Assembly: GCA_046349775.1 (NCBI GenBank)
Contig: JAXMBS010000004.1
Location: 62,001 to 126,000, forward strand
Direction: 5' to 3'
Source: JAEUIG01 sp046349775
GTDB lineage: Bacteria > Planctomycetota > Planctomycetia > Planctomycetales > Planctomycetaceae
DNA: 64,000 bases
The notes beneath the pieces were generated by a model, which saw only the letters and a list, made by a program, of their open reading frames with translations, had not been told where the DNA came from and made no database searches. Positions within the stretch are counted from its first letter, which is position 1. Each line of letters starts with the position of its first letter. A program made the translations under genes and the position numbers. This document shows positions 47,051 through 55,896 of the stretch, piece after piece.

Positions 47051-48805
47051 CTAGTTGCCCGGTGGCGACAACGTCTCCAGCTTCTTAAGGACTTCAAGCG
47101 CCTTGAGTGACTGATAGTTGATGCCGGCCGCGTTCAGGCTGCTCCCCTGTTGAAACGGATACTCGGGCACCGTTGCCAGGAAATCCCTCACCTGCGCTTG
47201 CACCGGCACGAACAGCCAGATGTTATCCGCGTACCATCGCAGATACATGCTGGACTCCAGCGGCATCTTCTCATAGGGATCGGCCTTGAGATTCACAATC
47301 AACGGCCAGCCTGTGACCTTGCGCGTGCCGGTCGCGATGTTGCCGTCCACGACGGCAAAATTCACTTTCCAGTCGTTCCAGCGCACGGCGTTCAGTTCGC
47401 CGCCCTGGCCAAAGTACAGGATCTCTTCGCGGGGGCCCTTCTCGGTCTCCCCCTTAAAGTACGGCATAAAATTGTAGCCATCGGCGTGGACCTTGAACGT
47501 CCGGCCATTCGCCTCGTAGCCCTTCGCCAGCTTTTCGACGACATCCGGCACTCCTGCGGCAGCCAGTAACGTCGGCATCCAGTCTTCCTGCGAGAAGATC
47601 TCGTTGATGATCGTGCCGGGCTTGATCACGCCCGGCCAGCGGACCAGCATGGGCACCCGCAGCCCCCCTTCCCACGTGGTCCCTTTTTCACCGTGGAACG
47701 GGGTGATGCCGCCATCGGGCCACGTCCCTGTCTCAGCGCCGTTGTCGGTGCCGTAAACCACAATCGTGTTATCTGCGATGCCGAGGTCGTCCAGCTTCTT
47801 CAGTACCTCGCCGACGAAACCGTCATGTTCCACCATGCCGTCGGGATACAGACCAATGCCCGTCTTCCCCTGTGACTCCTTCTTCAGGTGCGTCCAGACG
47901 TGCATGCGCGTGCTGTTGTACCACAGAAAGAACGGCTTCTTCGCCTGCGTCTGGCGGTCGACGAACGCCATTGCATGCTTGTGGACTTCCTCGTCGATGG
48001 TCTCCATCCGCTTCACCGTCAGCGGGCCGGTGTCCTCGATCGTTTGCCCCCCCTTGCCGTCCGATTTGCAGTGCAGCACGCCCCGCGGGCCGTACTTCTT
48101 CTTGAATTCCGGATCCTTCGGGTAGTAATAGGTCTCCGGCTCCTCTTCGGCATTCAGGTGATACAGGTTGCCGAAGAACTCGTCGAAGCCGTGCACCGTC
48201 GGCAGGTGCTTGTCGCGGTCCCCCAGGTGATTCTTCCCGAACTGGCCGGTCGCATATCCCTGCTGCTTCAGCAGGTCGCCGATGGTCGGCGTCCACTCGG
48301 GAATGCCGTGCTCGCTCCCCGGCATGCCGATCGTCAGCAGTCCGGTCCGGAACGGATGCTGACCAAGGATGAACGACGCGCGCCCAGCCGTGCAGCTCTG
48401 TTGGGAATAGGAGTCCGTGAACAGCGCGCCTTCCCGCGCAATGCGGTCGATGTTCGGAGTCCGGTACCCCATGATCCCGTGGTTGTAAGCGCTGATGTTG
48501 TGCACACCGATGTCGTCCCCCCAGATGACGACGATGTTCGGCTTCTTGCCGGTCTGGCCCAGTGCCGCAGAAACGGCGAGGTTGTGGTCGACCAGCGCGA
48601 GCTGATCGCACCGAGACAGTCCGCCGGCGCAGCAGCTCTCCCGTTCGACCTGGGGTGGCACTTCCGGAAGTCCGGGCAGCACGTCGACCTCATCTGCGCG
48701 CGCCATATTCGGCGCCGGTTCCACGCGTGCCGAGGCCGCCACGTATCCCAGCACCGCGCCGAGCGCGACGGTGAGTACGGACTTTGTTGGCCAGTTCTTC
48801 AACAT
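47051..48805 (-). CDS. exported arylsulfatase, formylglycine type
   Basis: An intact 584-residue protein starts at ATG 48805 with an N-terminal hydrophobic anchor (VLTVALGAVLGYVAA). The catalytic core begins KKPNIVVIWGDDIGVHNISA (Asp metal ligands). Cys138 is in SCTAGRASF, which fits C-x-[PA]-x-R and would be converted to formylglycine. Further sites are FGKNHLGDRDKHLPTVHGFD, LWYNSTRMHVWTH and VVYGTDNGAETGTWPDGG. It hydrolyses sulfate esters, outside the cytoplasm. The formylglycine-generating enzyme is encoded just upstream on the same strand, 75 bases away, and should be its activator. The natural substrate is not known. Confidence 0.92.
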   Translation of the reverse strand: MLKNWPTKSVLTVALGAVLGYVAASARVEPAPNMARADEVDVLPGLPEVPPQVERESCCAGGLSRCDQLALVDHNLAVSAALGQTGKKPNIVVIWGDDIGVHNISAYNHGIMGYRTPNIDRIAREGALFTDSYSQQSCTAGRASFILGQHPFRTGLLTIGMPGSEHGIPEWTPTIGDLLKQQGYATGQFGKNHLGDRDKHLPTVHGFDEFFGNLYHLNAEEEPETYYYPKDPEFKKKYGPRGVLHCKSDGKGGQTIEDTGPLTVKRMETIDEEVHKHAMAFVDRQTQAKKPFFLWYNSTRMHVWTHLKKESQGKTGIGLYPDGMVEHDGFVGEVLKKLDDLGIADNTIVVYGTDNGAETGTWPDGGITPFHGEKGTTWEGGLRVPMLVRWPGVIKPGTIINEIFSQEDWMPTLLAAAGVPDVVEKLAKGYEANGRTFKVHADGYNFMPYFKGETEKGPREEILYFGQGGELNAVRWNDWKVNFAVVDGNIATGTRKVTGWPLIVNLKADPYEKMPLESSMYLRWYADNIWLFVPVQAQVRDFLATVPEYPFQQGSSLNAAGINYQSLKALEVLKKLETLSPPGN

Positions 48806-48880
48806 AGACGTCTCCTTTTCAGGTGGTTCGTCGCCCGCACATCGAGCGACCTGTCATTGGTGATCAAAACGCAATTCAAT

Positions 48881-50008
48881 TCACGGCGACTTCACGCACC
48901 GAAATCCGACATGCGACATCCCGGTGTCGGGCGTGCAGCCGTGCCGGGCGCTCGGGCGATAGCGCGAGCAATAACCGTCGTTGCACAGGAACGAGCCGCC
49001 GCGCTGGCTCCTCTGTGACATGTACGGCCGTAGCGGATCGCTGCTGCTGTCCGGCCCTTGCGGGTCGGTCGTCGCCTCGGATTGCGAACGCTGGTGATAC
49101 AGTTCGCGATCGTACCAGTCGCTGCACCACTCCCAGACGTTGCCGGACATGTCGTACAGTCCATAGCCGTTGGCGGCGAATTTCCCGACCGGCGCGGTTC
49201 TCAAGAATCCGTCGGCAGCGGAGTTTTCGTATGGAAACTTCCCCGTCCAGAGGTTCGCCTGTGGATGTGTCAGACTGGGAGGCCCATTCCCCCAGACGTA
49301 CGGCATGCCTGTCAGACCACCGCGCGCCGCAAACTCCCACTCCGCCTCGGTCGGCAGCCGTTTGCCGGCCCACCGGGCATAGGCGACGGCGTCGTCCCAC
49401 GAAACCTGCACAACCGGGTGTTCTTCCCGTCCGACGAGGTCGCTGTTGGGGCCTTCGGGGTGACGCCAGTTCGCGCCGGGCGTCCAGGTCCACCACAGCC
49501 GCACATCGTCCAGCGGCACCGCGTGATCCGGGGGAGTGAAGACCAGCGAGCCGGGAACCAGCAACGCGGGATCGGGAGGCGGCGTTCCTTCCGGCAGGTT
49601 CGCAAGCAATTCGTCGGCAACGGGGGAGCGCTCGGCCGTGGTTGTGTACGCAGTCGCCCGCACGAACTCCTCAAACTGGCGGTTGGTGACTTCGGTCGCA
49701 TCGATCCAGAATCCGCCCACGCGCACACGGTGCGCAGGCTGTTCGTCGGATCGGGCGGTGGACTCGTCGCTTCCCATGCGGAACTCCCCGCCAGGGATCC
49801 AGACCATGCTTGAGGGAGTTGGCTGCGCTGGATCGTTGCCCGGGGCACTGGCGGCGACGTTCTGCGGCCCTCCGGAAGCCGAAGTCAGCGACGTCTCGAG
49901 AGTTGAGCGGCGCGGGGCCTCACGCACCCAAACGTAGGTTGCAAGAAACGCGCAGATGCCGAGCAGTCCGAGCGGCGCGAATTGTCTCACGATCAGATTC
50001 CGCGACAT
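48881..50008 (-). CDS. formylglycine-generating enzyme (sulfatase-modifying factor)
   Basis: ATG 50008 (MSRNLIVRQFAPLG) opens a membrane anchor or signal segment (LGLLGICAFLATYVWV). The FGE domain has MVWIPGGEFRMGSDE, FWIDATEVTNRQFEEFVRAT, HPVVQVSWDDAVAYARWAGK, RLPTEAEWEFAARGGL, YGLYDMSGNVWEWCSDWY and RGGSFLCNDGYCSRYRPSAR. The last stretch holds the paired cysteines that bind copper in active FGE, and the end is SHVGFRCVKSP. The enzyme oxidises the Cys of CxPxR-type motifs to formylglycine. An exported FGE next to an exported sulfatase suggests the pair acts in the periplasm or paryphoplasm. The gene is intact at 375 residues. Confidence 0.92.
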   Translation of the reverse strand: MSRNLIVRQFAPLGLLGICAFLATYVWVREAPRRSTLETSLTSASGGPQNVAASAPGNDPAQPTPSSMVWIPGGEFRMGSDESTARSDEQPAHRVRVGGFWIDATEVTNRQFEEFVRATAYTTTAERSPVADELLANLPEGTPPPDPALLVPGSLVFTPPDHAVPLDDVRLWWTWTPGANWRHPEGPNSDLVGREEHPVVQVSWDDAVAYARWAGKRLPTEAEWEFAARGGLTGMPYVWGNGPPSLTHPQANLWTGKFPYENSAADGFLRTAPVGKFAANGYGLYDMSGNVWEWCSDWYDRELYHQRSQSEATTDPQGPDSSSDPLRPYMSQRSQRGGSFLCNDGYCSRYRPSARHGCTPDTGMSHVGFRCVKSP

Positions 50009-50393
50009 TGCCACCCGCAAACTGCAACAGTGATCGAATTTCAGATGGTCGCCGGCGAACTCGCCGACGAGGCAAACCGTCAGCGGGACGCGCCGGCCGC
50101 GCAATGGAGGAGTCACCGAAAACCGGAGAACTGAGGCCCGCCAGCGAGTCAGGCGCTGCCGTGTCAGCGACAACTGACGACGAGAGATGACTGGCGGCGA
50201 TTATGGTCTTGCTTGGCAACAGATTGCAACCGACTGCGGTTGACTTTGGGATGAATTCATGAGGCGAGCCGCAATGGCACAGTCGTGATGCTGTCGAGTG
50301 CGGAGTCGCACATATCAGCCTGAATTCTTTGGGAGCGTGCTCAACTCATCGTTACGTGTTCGCATCAGTCGTCCGCATATTGACACAAGTGGC
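50009..50393. other. intergenic region without recognised features
   Basis: A gap of 385 bases lies between the formylglycine-generating enzyme start and the end of the ABC permease gene. No gene, repeat or clear promoter is seen. Confidence 0.45.
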
Positions 50394-51962
50394 CTAATCG
50401 TGTCGCAGTGCGGCAATGGGATCGATTCGCGCCGCTTTTGAAGCGGGGAGGATTGTCGCCAGCGTGGTGACGACGGTGCAGAACGCCAGCACTGCCGCCG
50501 GAAGCCAGAGTGGGAACTGGATGACCTGCTGACCGTCGAATTTTTTGTGCATTTCCGACTCCAGGATGGCCACGATCAGCGATTCGATCGGAATGCGGAT
50601 CAGCAGACCGGTCAGCAATGCCGCGCCGCCGCCGAGGAGCCCGATCAGGAGTCCTTCCATCAGGAACAGCATCTGGATCTGGCCGTCGCGCGCCCCGAGC
50701 GCCTTCATGATGCCGATCTCACGGGTGCGGGCCGTGACGCTCATCACCATCGTGTTGGCGATCCCGACGGCGGAGATGAGCAGCGCCAGCAATGCCACCA
50801 GCGAGACCAGCAGCGTCACCTGCCGCACCTGCTTCTGGATGAACTCGACGAAGTCCACGAGGGAGTATTGGTGGAACCCCATCTCGCGAATCCGGTCGGT
50901 CACGGGGCGCAAACGGGATGCGTCATCGACCAGTACCGTGGCCTGATAGAAGCCCTGCTCCTTGTGATAGGGGGAGCGGAGCGCAAATGCCGTGGCGGTC
51001 TTCACCGGCAGCAGGAATTCGGGCATGGGGTCGTTGAACCCGAGACGCATTTCGTGCTTCGTCTCAGCATCGGTCGGACCGCGGAAGATGCCAGCGACGA
51101 TGAATTCCTCGGCAATGATTTTCTCCTGCGGTGGCGCTGCCGCGACGTGTTCTACAGAGGGCCGAGGAAACACCTTGCGCATGGCGGCGCGTTCCGCGTC
51201 GGACAGCGGCAGCCCGTCGATGATCGCCGGCAACCGTTCCAGCGCACTGTTCAGCGCCACGATTTCGTCGCGTTCGAGCTTGGCGCCGGCCCCCAGCAAC
51301 GACAGCGAACTGGCGACCGCCTGTTCGGCCGAGCGATTTTCGAGCCGGACGCGAGTCCCGATCAGCGCGCGCATCCGCTCGACGGAATCGTATCCCCAGC
51401 GCCAGGCCACGAACTCATTGAGCAGGATCGTCCGCTCGGTGTCTGACGCGAACGCCTTGCCGGCCAGGACCCGCTCGCTGAGATTCTTGTCGTCCAGCGG
51501 AACGGAGGTACCGAATCCCATCAGTTCATGGTCCCCCTGCACGAGCGAGACGTGCAGGGATGTCTCCGGGTATACGCCGCGCACGTGCGGCAGCGCGGCA
51601 ATCTGCTCGATCAGCTCGCCGGTCAGCGTGACGGGACCGCGGCTGTTCTCCATCCGCCAGCGGCGGACGAGCATGGCCCGAATCCGTGCGCGCATCGCGT
51701 CATCGACGTCCCCTGCGACCTGCAGTTCCGTGGTCGGGATGTCGCTTTCATCGAAGTCCCATTTCTGGCTGACGGAAATCTGCCGCAGTGCGTCCCCCAT
51801 CCCGAAGACGCGCGACACGGCGTCCTGCACGCCACGGCGCGCGGCCAGGCTGAACAGCAACAGCAGGGCGCCGATGATGACGCCGACCAGCGACAACGTG
51901 GTCCGACCTTTCTGCTGGCGGATCGTCAACAGTCCGCTGGCGGCGAAGTCGCGAATCCTCAT
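50394..51962 (-). CDS. MacB/LolC-type ABC transporter permease
   Basis: An intact 522-residue protein starts at ATG 51962. TM1 is in RTTLSLVGVIIGALLLLFSL, a periplasmic MacB-PCD domain of about 300 residues follows, and three C-terminal helices belong to the FtsX domain (TLLVSLVALLALLISAVGIA, EGLLIGLLGGGAALLTGLLI, LPAAVLAFCTVVTTLATILP). The cytoplasmic coupling stretch TARTREIGIMKALGARDGQI is typical. These permeases use mechanotransmission rather than true pore transport to move lipoproteins, peptides or drugs. The permease start overlaps the upstream ATPase stop by 4 bases, so the two form an operon. The substrate is not known. Confidence 0.9.
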   Translation of the reverse strand: MRIRDFAASGLLTIRQQKGRTTLSLVGVIIGALLLLFSLAARRGVQDAVSRVFGMGDALRQISVSQKWDFDESDIPTTELQVAGDVDDAMRARIRAMLVRRWRMENSRGPVTLTGELIEQIAALPHVRGVYPETSLHVSLVQGDHELMGFGTSVPLDDKNLSERVLAGKAFASDTERTILLNEFVAWRWGYDSVERMRALIGTRVRLENRSAEQAVASSLSLLGAGAKLERDEIVALNSALERLPAIIDGLPLSDAERAAMRKVFPRPSVEHVAAAPPQEKIIAEEFIVAGIFRGPTDAETKHEMRLGFNDPMPEFLLPVKTATAFALRSPYHKEQGFYQATVLVDDASRLRPVTDRIREMGFHQYSLVDFVEFIQKQVRQVTLLVSLVALLALLISAVGIANTMVMSVTARTREIGIMKALGARDGQIQMLFLMEGLLIGLLGGGAALLTGLLIRIPIESLIVAILESEMHKKFDGQQVIQFPLWLPAAVLAFCTVVTTLATILPASKAARIDPIAALRHD

Positions 51963-52675
51963 GAGGGCGCGGCTCCCGAATCACGCACGAGCCGCCCGTC
52001 CTGCATCTGCAGGACGCGGGTGGCAAACCGATGCGCCAGAGCTTCGTCGTGCGTCACGAGCAGGGTCGTCATGTGCGACTGCTCCGCGCAGCGGGTGAGC
52101 AGCTCGACAATTTCGGCGGCAGTGGCGGTGTCGAGATTGCCCGTTGGTTCGTCAGCCAGCAGCAATTGGGGCGAGTTGATCAGCGCGCGAGCGATGGCGA
52201 CGCGCTGTTGTTCGCCGCCGGAAAGCTGGCTGGGAACGTGCGCGGCGCGCGCTGACAGCCCGACCGCCGTCAGCAGGTCACGCGCCGCCTGCTCCCGCTC
52301 AGGCGGCGGACGGCCGGCGAACACCAGCGGCAGCTCGACATTCTGTAGCGCGGTGCGCCACGGAACGAGGTTGTAGCTCTGAAAGATCATGCCGACGCAG
52401 TCGCGCCGATAATCGGCCATCTGCACCGAGGAGAGGTCCGACAGCACCTGTCCGGCGATGCAGAGTCGTCCACTGCTTGCCCGATCGAGACCCGCGATGA
52501 GGTTCAACAGCGTCGATTTTCCGGAGCCGGACTTCCCCAGCAGCGCCACGCGCTCTCCGCGATGCAACGTGAACGAAACATTTCTGACAGCATTCACGGC
52601 CGCAACGGCGTGTCCGTACGACTTCGATACGTCGGACAACTCTACAACTGCAGTGCACTCAGCGGCATCCGCCAT
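51959..52675 (-). CDS. ABC transporter ATP-binding protein (MacB/LolD type)
   Basis: I start at ATG 52675 (MADAAECTAVVELSDVSKSY), the usual beginning of this domain. The frame extends upstream into the next gene, so that part is not used. Walker A is GKSGSGKS, the signature is LSGGEQQR and Walker B is LLLADEP, with the Q-loop in GMIFQSYNLVPW and the His in LLVTHDEA. At 238 residues it is a typical ATPase subunit of the LolD/MacB group. It couples to the permease encoded just downstream, with a 4-base overlap. Confidence 0.93.
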   Translation of the reverse strand: MADAAECTAVVELSDVSKSYGHAVAAVNAVRNVSFTLHRGERVALLGKSGSGKSTLLNLIAGLDRASSGRLCIAGQVLSDLSSVQMADYRRDCVGMIFQSYNLVPWRTALQNVELPLVFAGRPPPEREQAARDLLTAVGLSARAAHVPSQLSGGEQQRVAIARALINSPQLLLADEPTGNLDTATAAEIVELLTRCAEQSHMTTLLVTHDEALAHRFATRVLQMQDGRLVRDSGAAPS

Positions 52676-52710
52676 GTCGGAGGAACCATCCAGAGGCCGG
52701 ACAGCGCCGA

Positions 52711-53700
52711 TCAGTTCACCGGCGATCGTAATCGCAGCACGATTTTTCCCACCGCCTGTCGGTGGATGAACTGGTTGAGTGCAGCGGCGTACTGATCCAG
52801 TGGAAACGCCTGGCCGACGAGCGGCTTGAGCTGTCTCTGCGCGTACAACTCGAACAGCGCAGCACAGTTCGCCAGGCATGTCTGCGGCTCACGTTTCACA
52901 AACTCCCCCCAGAAGACCCCGACGAGCTGGCACCCCTTGAGCAGCGCCAGGTTGGTCGGGTACTTCGGGATCACGCCGCTGGCAAAGCCGACGACCAGAA
53001 TCCGCCCGTTCCAGTTCACGCTGCGCGTGCATTGATCAAACAGCTCGCCGCCGACCGGGTCGAAAATGACGTCCGCTCCCTTCCCGCCCGTGAGTTCCTT
53101 GAGCTTGTCCTTCAGGCTGTCTCGGCCGTAGTTGATCAGGGCATCGGCACCGTGGCGCTGCGCGACGGCCAGTTTCTCATCGGTGCCGGCCGCTGCGATC
53201 ACCCGCGCTCCGAATGCCTTTCCGATTTCGACGGCCGCCAGGCCGACTCCGCCGGCCGCTCCGAGGACCAGCAGCGTCTCGCCGGGCTGCAATTGAGCCC
53301 GCTGTTTCAGGGCGTGGTACGAAGTTCCGTACACGAGTCCGAAGCCGGCGGCGACGTCGAAGTCCATGGAATCCGGGATGCGGCCGACCGCCGTTGCGTC
53401 GGCCGTCGCGCGTTCAGCCATGCCGCCGATCCCCGTCAGCGCCATGACCCGATCGCTAGGCCTGACGTGGGTCACACCCGCGCCCACTTCAGCGACGACG
53501 CCGGCGACTTCCGCCCCGGGAGTGAAGGGGAAGGGGGGCAGGAACTGATATTTCCCGGCGATCTGCAGCGTATCGGGAAAGTTCAGCCCGGCGGACCAGA
53601 CGTCGATGAGCACCTGCCCTTTGGCCGGTTGCGGATCGGGCACTTCCTCGAGCGTCAGGTTCTCGGGGGGACCAAACGATTTGCAGAGAACGGCTTTCAT
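52711..53700 (-). CDS. zinc-independent quinone oxidoreductase / MDR family
   Basis: An intact 329-residue protein starts at ATG 53700 (MKAVLCKSFGPPENLTLEEV). The N-terminal GroES-like domain (PGAEVAGVVAEVGAGVTHVR) precedes the NADPH-binding Rossmann motif LLVLGAAGGVGLAAVEIGKA, and GGKGADVIFDPVGGELFDQC is typical of QOR/zeta-crystallin enzymes. No zinc-ligand set is seen. It probably reduces quinones or enones with NADPH in the cytoplasm. It ends 36 bases before the ATPase start on the same strand, so it may be the first gene of that operon. Confidence 0.9.
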   Translation of the reverse strand: MKAVLCKSFGPPENLTLEEVPDPQPAKGQVLIDVWSAGLNFPDTLQIAGKYQFLPPFPFTPGAEVAGVVAEVGAGVTHVRPSDRVMALTGIGGMAERATADATAVGRIPDSMDFDVAAGFGLVYGTSYHALKQRAQLQPGETLLVLGAAGGVGLAAVEIGKAFGARVIAAAGTDEKLAVAQRHGADALINYGRDSLKDKLKELTGGKGADVIFDPVGGELFDQCTRSVNWNGRILVVGFASGVIPKYPTNLALLKGCQLVGVFWGEFVKREPQTCLANCAALFELYAQRQLKPLVGQAFPLDQYAAALNQFIHRQAVGKIVLRLRSPVN

Positions 53701-53972
53701 GGTCTGCAGGATACCCCGTTCAGCAGTGAGGTGGTATGACGGCGGTGCGACTTGAATCGCACGTTGCCGTTGACCTGCCGAGCCGGAAGCATCAGCGGCC
53801 GCAGACGAAGCCGGTCGTTAATGACAATGCCTGCCAGCAGTGTAGACTGGCGTCGGTCGCGGTGTCCGAGGCCGAATCCAGAGAATTTGCCGGTTCTGTG
53901 TCGAATTCGTCGCTGTTGGTTCGACGAATCGGTAGAGCAGCAGTGCAGAAAAATCCGACCCGGAGGCGCGAA

Positions 53973-54347
53973 GTGCGATTCCTGTTACTGAGTCATGACG
54001 ACGAACAGCACTGGAACGATGTCGGCGAAGCGGCGCATCAGCGGGCCATGCAGGAAGCGGTCGCCCTGACGCACCGGATCGACGCCGCTGGGCAATATCT
54101 CCTTGCCGCGCCATTGCAGCCGTCCGGAACGGCGGTCAATGTCCGCGTCCGCGACGGGAAAACGCATGTCACCGATGGACCGTATTCCGAGACGCATGAA
54201 GTCGTCGGCGGTTTTTATCTCGTCGACGTACCGTCGATTGAAGATGCGATTAGAATTGCGCAGCAGCATCCCGGCGCGCGGTTCGGAACGGTCGAGATCC
54301 GTGCCCTCAGAGAACTCGATGGCTTGCCGACGCCGCGACTGCATTGA
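53973..54347 (+). CDS. YCII-related (PhnB-like/DGPF) family protein
   Basis: GTG 53973 follows GGAGG at a good distance and gives a 124-residue protein. It has MRFLLLSHDDEQHWNDVGEA-like start (VRFLLLSHDDEQHW), HRIDAAGQYLLAAPLQPSGT, the DGP motif in KTHVTDGPYSETHEVVGGFY and DAIRIAQQHPGARFGTVEIR, as in the YCII/DGPF family. These ferredoxin-like proteins are often small enzymes or binding proteins of unknown reaction. It is the first gene of the plus-strand group with the BNR and MoaD-like genes (54 bases and then overlap). Confidence 0.82.
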   Translation: MRFLLLSHDDEQHWNDVGEAAHQRAMQEAVALTHRIDAAGQYLLAAPLQPSGTAVNVRVRDGKTHVTDGPYSETHEVVGGFYLVDVPSIEDAIRIAQQHPGARFGTVEIRALRELDGLPTPRLH

Positions 54348-54400
54348 ACGCGAATGCCGTTTGGTGACCGAAACGGTCGTCTAGAACCCGAGAATTTCCC

Positions 54401-55585
54401 ATGAGCAGAGTCCGTGTCCTGGTCGGAACCCGCAAGGGCGCATTTATTATCACTGCCGATGGTCAGCGGAAGAACTGGCAGGTCGACGGTCCGCATTTCG
54501 CCGGGTGGGAGGTCTACCACGTCAAAGGATCCCCGGCGGACCCCGAGCGCCTCTACGCCTCGCAGTCCAGCGGCTGGTTCGGGCAGATCATTCAGCGATC
54601 CGACGACGGGGGCAAAACCTGGCACCAGCCCGGCACTCCCCAAGGGGATGCGACGACCAATGCGCAAGGAATGCCGATGGGAGAAAGCAACAAGTTTGTG
54701 TACGACACGTCGGCGGCGACCGGCCGGCCGCTGACGACCCACCAGTGGTACGACGGCACGCAGCATCCGTGGGAATTCAAACGAGTCTGGCACCTGGAGC
54801 CGTCACTGACCCACGCAGACGAGGTGTATGCCGGCGTCGAAGACGCGGCGATGTTTCGCAGCACGGACGGCGCGCAGACTTGGAACGAACTGGCGGGGTT
54901 GCGTTCGGCGCATGGCGAACAGTGGTCGCCCGGCGCCGGCGGCCTGGGGCTGCACACCATCCTGATTGATCCGACCAATCCGCAGCGCATCTACATCGCG
55001 ATCTCCTCCGCCGGCGCCTTTCGGACGGATGACGGCGGAAAGAACTGGAAACCGATCAACCGCGGTCTGAAATCGCAATACATCCCGGATCCTGATGCAC
55101 CGGTCGGCCACTGTGTGCATCGGATCGCGCTGCATCGGTCGCGCCCGAACGTCCTGTTCATGCAGAAGCACTGGGACGTGATGCGTTCGGACGACGCCGG
55201 CGACAACTGGTACGAAGTCAGCGGCAACTTGCCGACCGATTTCGGCTTTCCGATTGATGTCCACGCGCACGAGCCGGAGACCGTGTACGTCGTGCCGATC
55301 AAGAGCGACTCGGAGCACTATCCGCCGGATGGCAAGTTGCGCGTCTATCGCAGCCGTTGCGGCGGGAATGACTGGGAACCGCTGACTCAGGGCTTGCCGC
55401 AGAGCGACTGCTACGTCAATGTCCTCCGGGACGCGATGGCGGTCGACACGCTGGATGCCTGCGGCATCTACTTCGGCACGACCGGCGGGCAGGTCTACGT
55501 GTCGCCGGACGCGGGGGACCACTGGCAGCCGATTGTCTCACACCTGCCGCCGGTACTGTCGGTCGAGGTGCAGACGCTGCCATGA
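54401..55585 (+). CDS. BNR/sialidase-like beta-propeller protein
   Basis: An intact 394-residue protein starts at ATG 54401 (MSRVRVLVGTRKGAFIITAD) without signal peptide. Asp-box repeats of the BNR type recur: IQRSDDGGKTWHQPG, AMFRSTDGAQTWNELAGL, AFRTDDGGKNWKPINRGL, DVMRSDDAGDNWYEVSG and VYVSPDAGDHWQPI. These build a sialidase/VPS10-like propeller. No catalytic Arg triad of sialidases is evident to me, so enzymatic activity should not be assumed. Its last codons overlap the start of the MoaD/ThiS-like gene by 4 bases. Confidence 0.85.
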   Translation: MSRVRVLVGTRKGAFIITADGQRKNWQVDGPHFAGWEVYHVKGSPADPERLYASQSSGWFGQIIQRSDDGGKTWHQPGTPQGDATTNAQGMPMGESNKFVYDTSAATGRPLTTHQWYDGTQHPWEFKRVWHLEPSLTHADEVYAGVEDAAMFRSTDGAQTWNELAGLRSAHGEQWSPGAGGLGLHTILIDPTNPQRIYIAISSAGAFRTDDGGKNWKPINRGLKSQYIPDPDAPVGHCVHRIALHRSRPNVLFMQKHWDVMRSDDAGDNWYEVSGNLPTDFGFPIDVHAHEPETVYVVPIKSDSEHYPPDGKLRVYRSRCGGNDWEPLTQGLPQSDCYVNVLRDAMAVDTLDACGIYFGTTGGQVYVSPDAGDHWQPIVSHLPPVLSVEVQTLP

Positions 55586-55878
55586 TCCGCGTCGTTCTGC
55601 CGCATCATCTCCGCAAGCTGGCCGGCGTCGGTGCAGAGGTGCAGCTCGACGTCGCCCGGCCGGTCACCCAGCAGTCGGTGCTCGATGCGCTCGAACTTCG
55701 CTACCCGATGCTGTGCGGCACGATTCGCGAGCACGTGACGCATCGCCGTCGGCCGCTGATCCGGTTCTTCGCCTGCGAGCGCGACATTTCGCTGGAACCG
55801 GCGGATGCCGCGGTCCCAGAACCGGTCGCGGCCGGGATCGAGCCGTTTCTGATCGTGGGCGCGGTCGCGGGGGGGTAG
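55582..55878 (+). CDS. MoaD/ThiS-like ubiquitin-fold protein
   Basis: A 98-residue protein starts at ATG 55582, overlapping the BNR gene stop (ATGA). VRPVTQQSVLDALELRYPML-like region (VTQQSVLDALELRYPML) and the end FLIVGAVAGG show the beta-grasp fold with a terminal Gly-Gly. That end is adenylated and thiocarboxylated in MoaD and ThiS so that they carry sulfur. No moeB/thiF gene is adjacent. The translational coupling to the BNR gene suggests joint function that the sequence alone does not reveal. Confidence 0.83.
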   Translation: MIRVVLPHHLRKLAGVGAEVQLDVARPVTQQSVLDALELRYPMLCGTIREHVTHRRRPLIRFFACERDISLEPADAAVPEPVAAGIEPFLIVGAVAGG

Positions 55879-55896
55879 TCGGGCGAATCGATCGGC

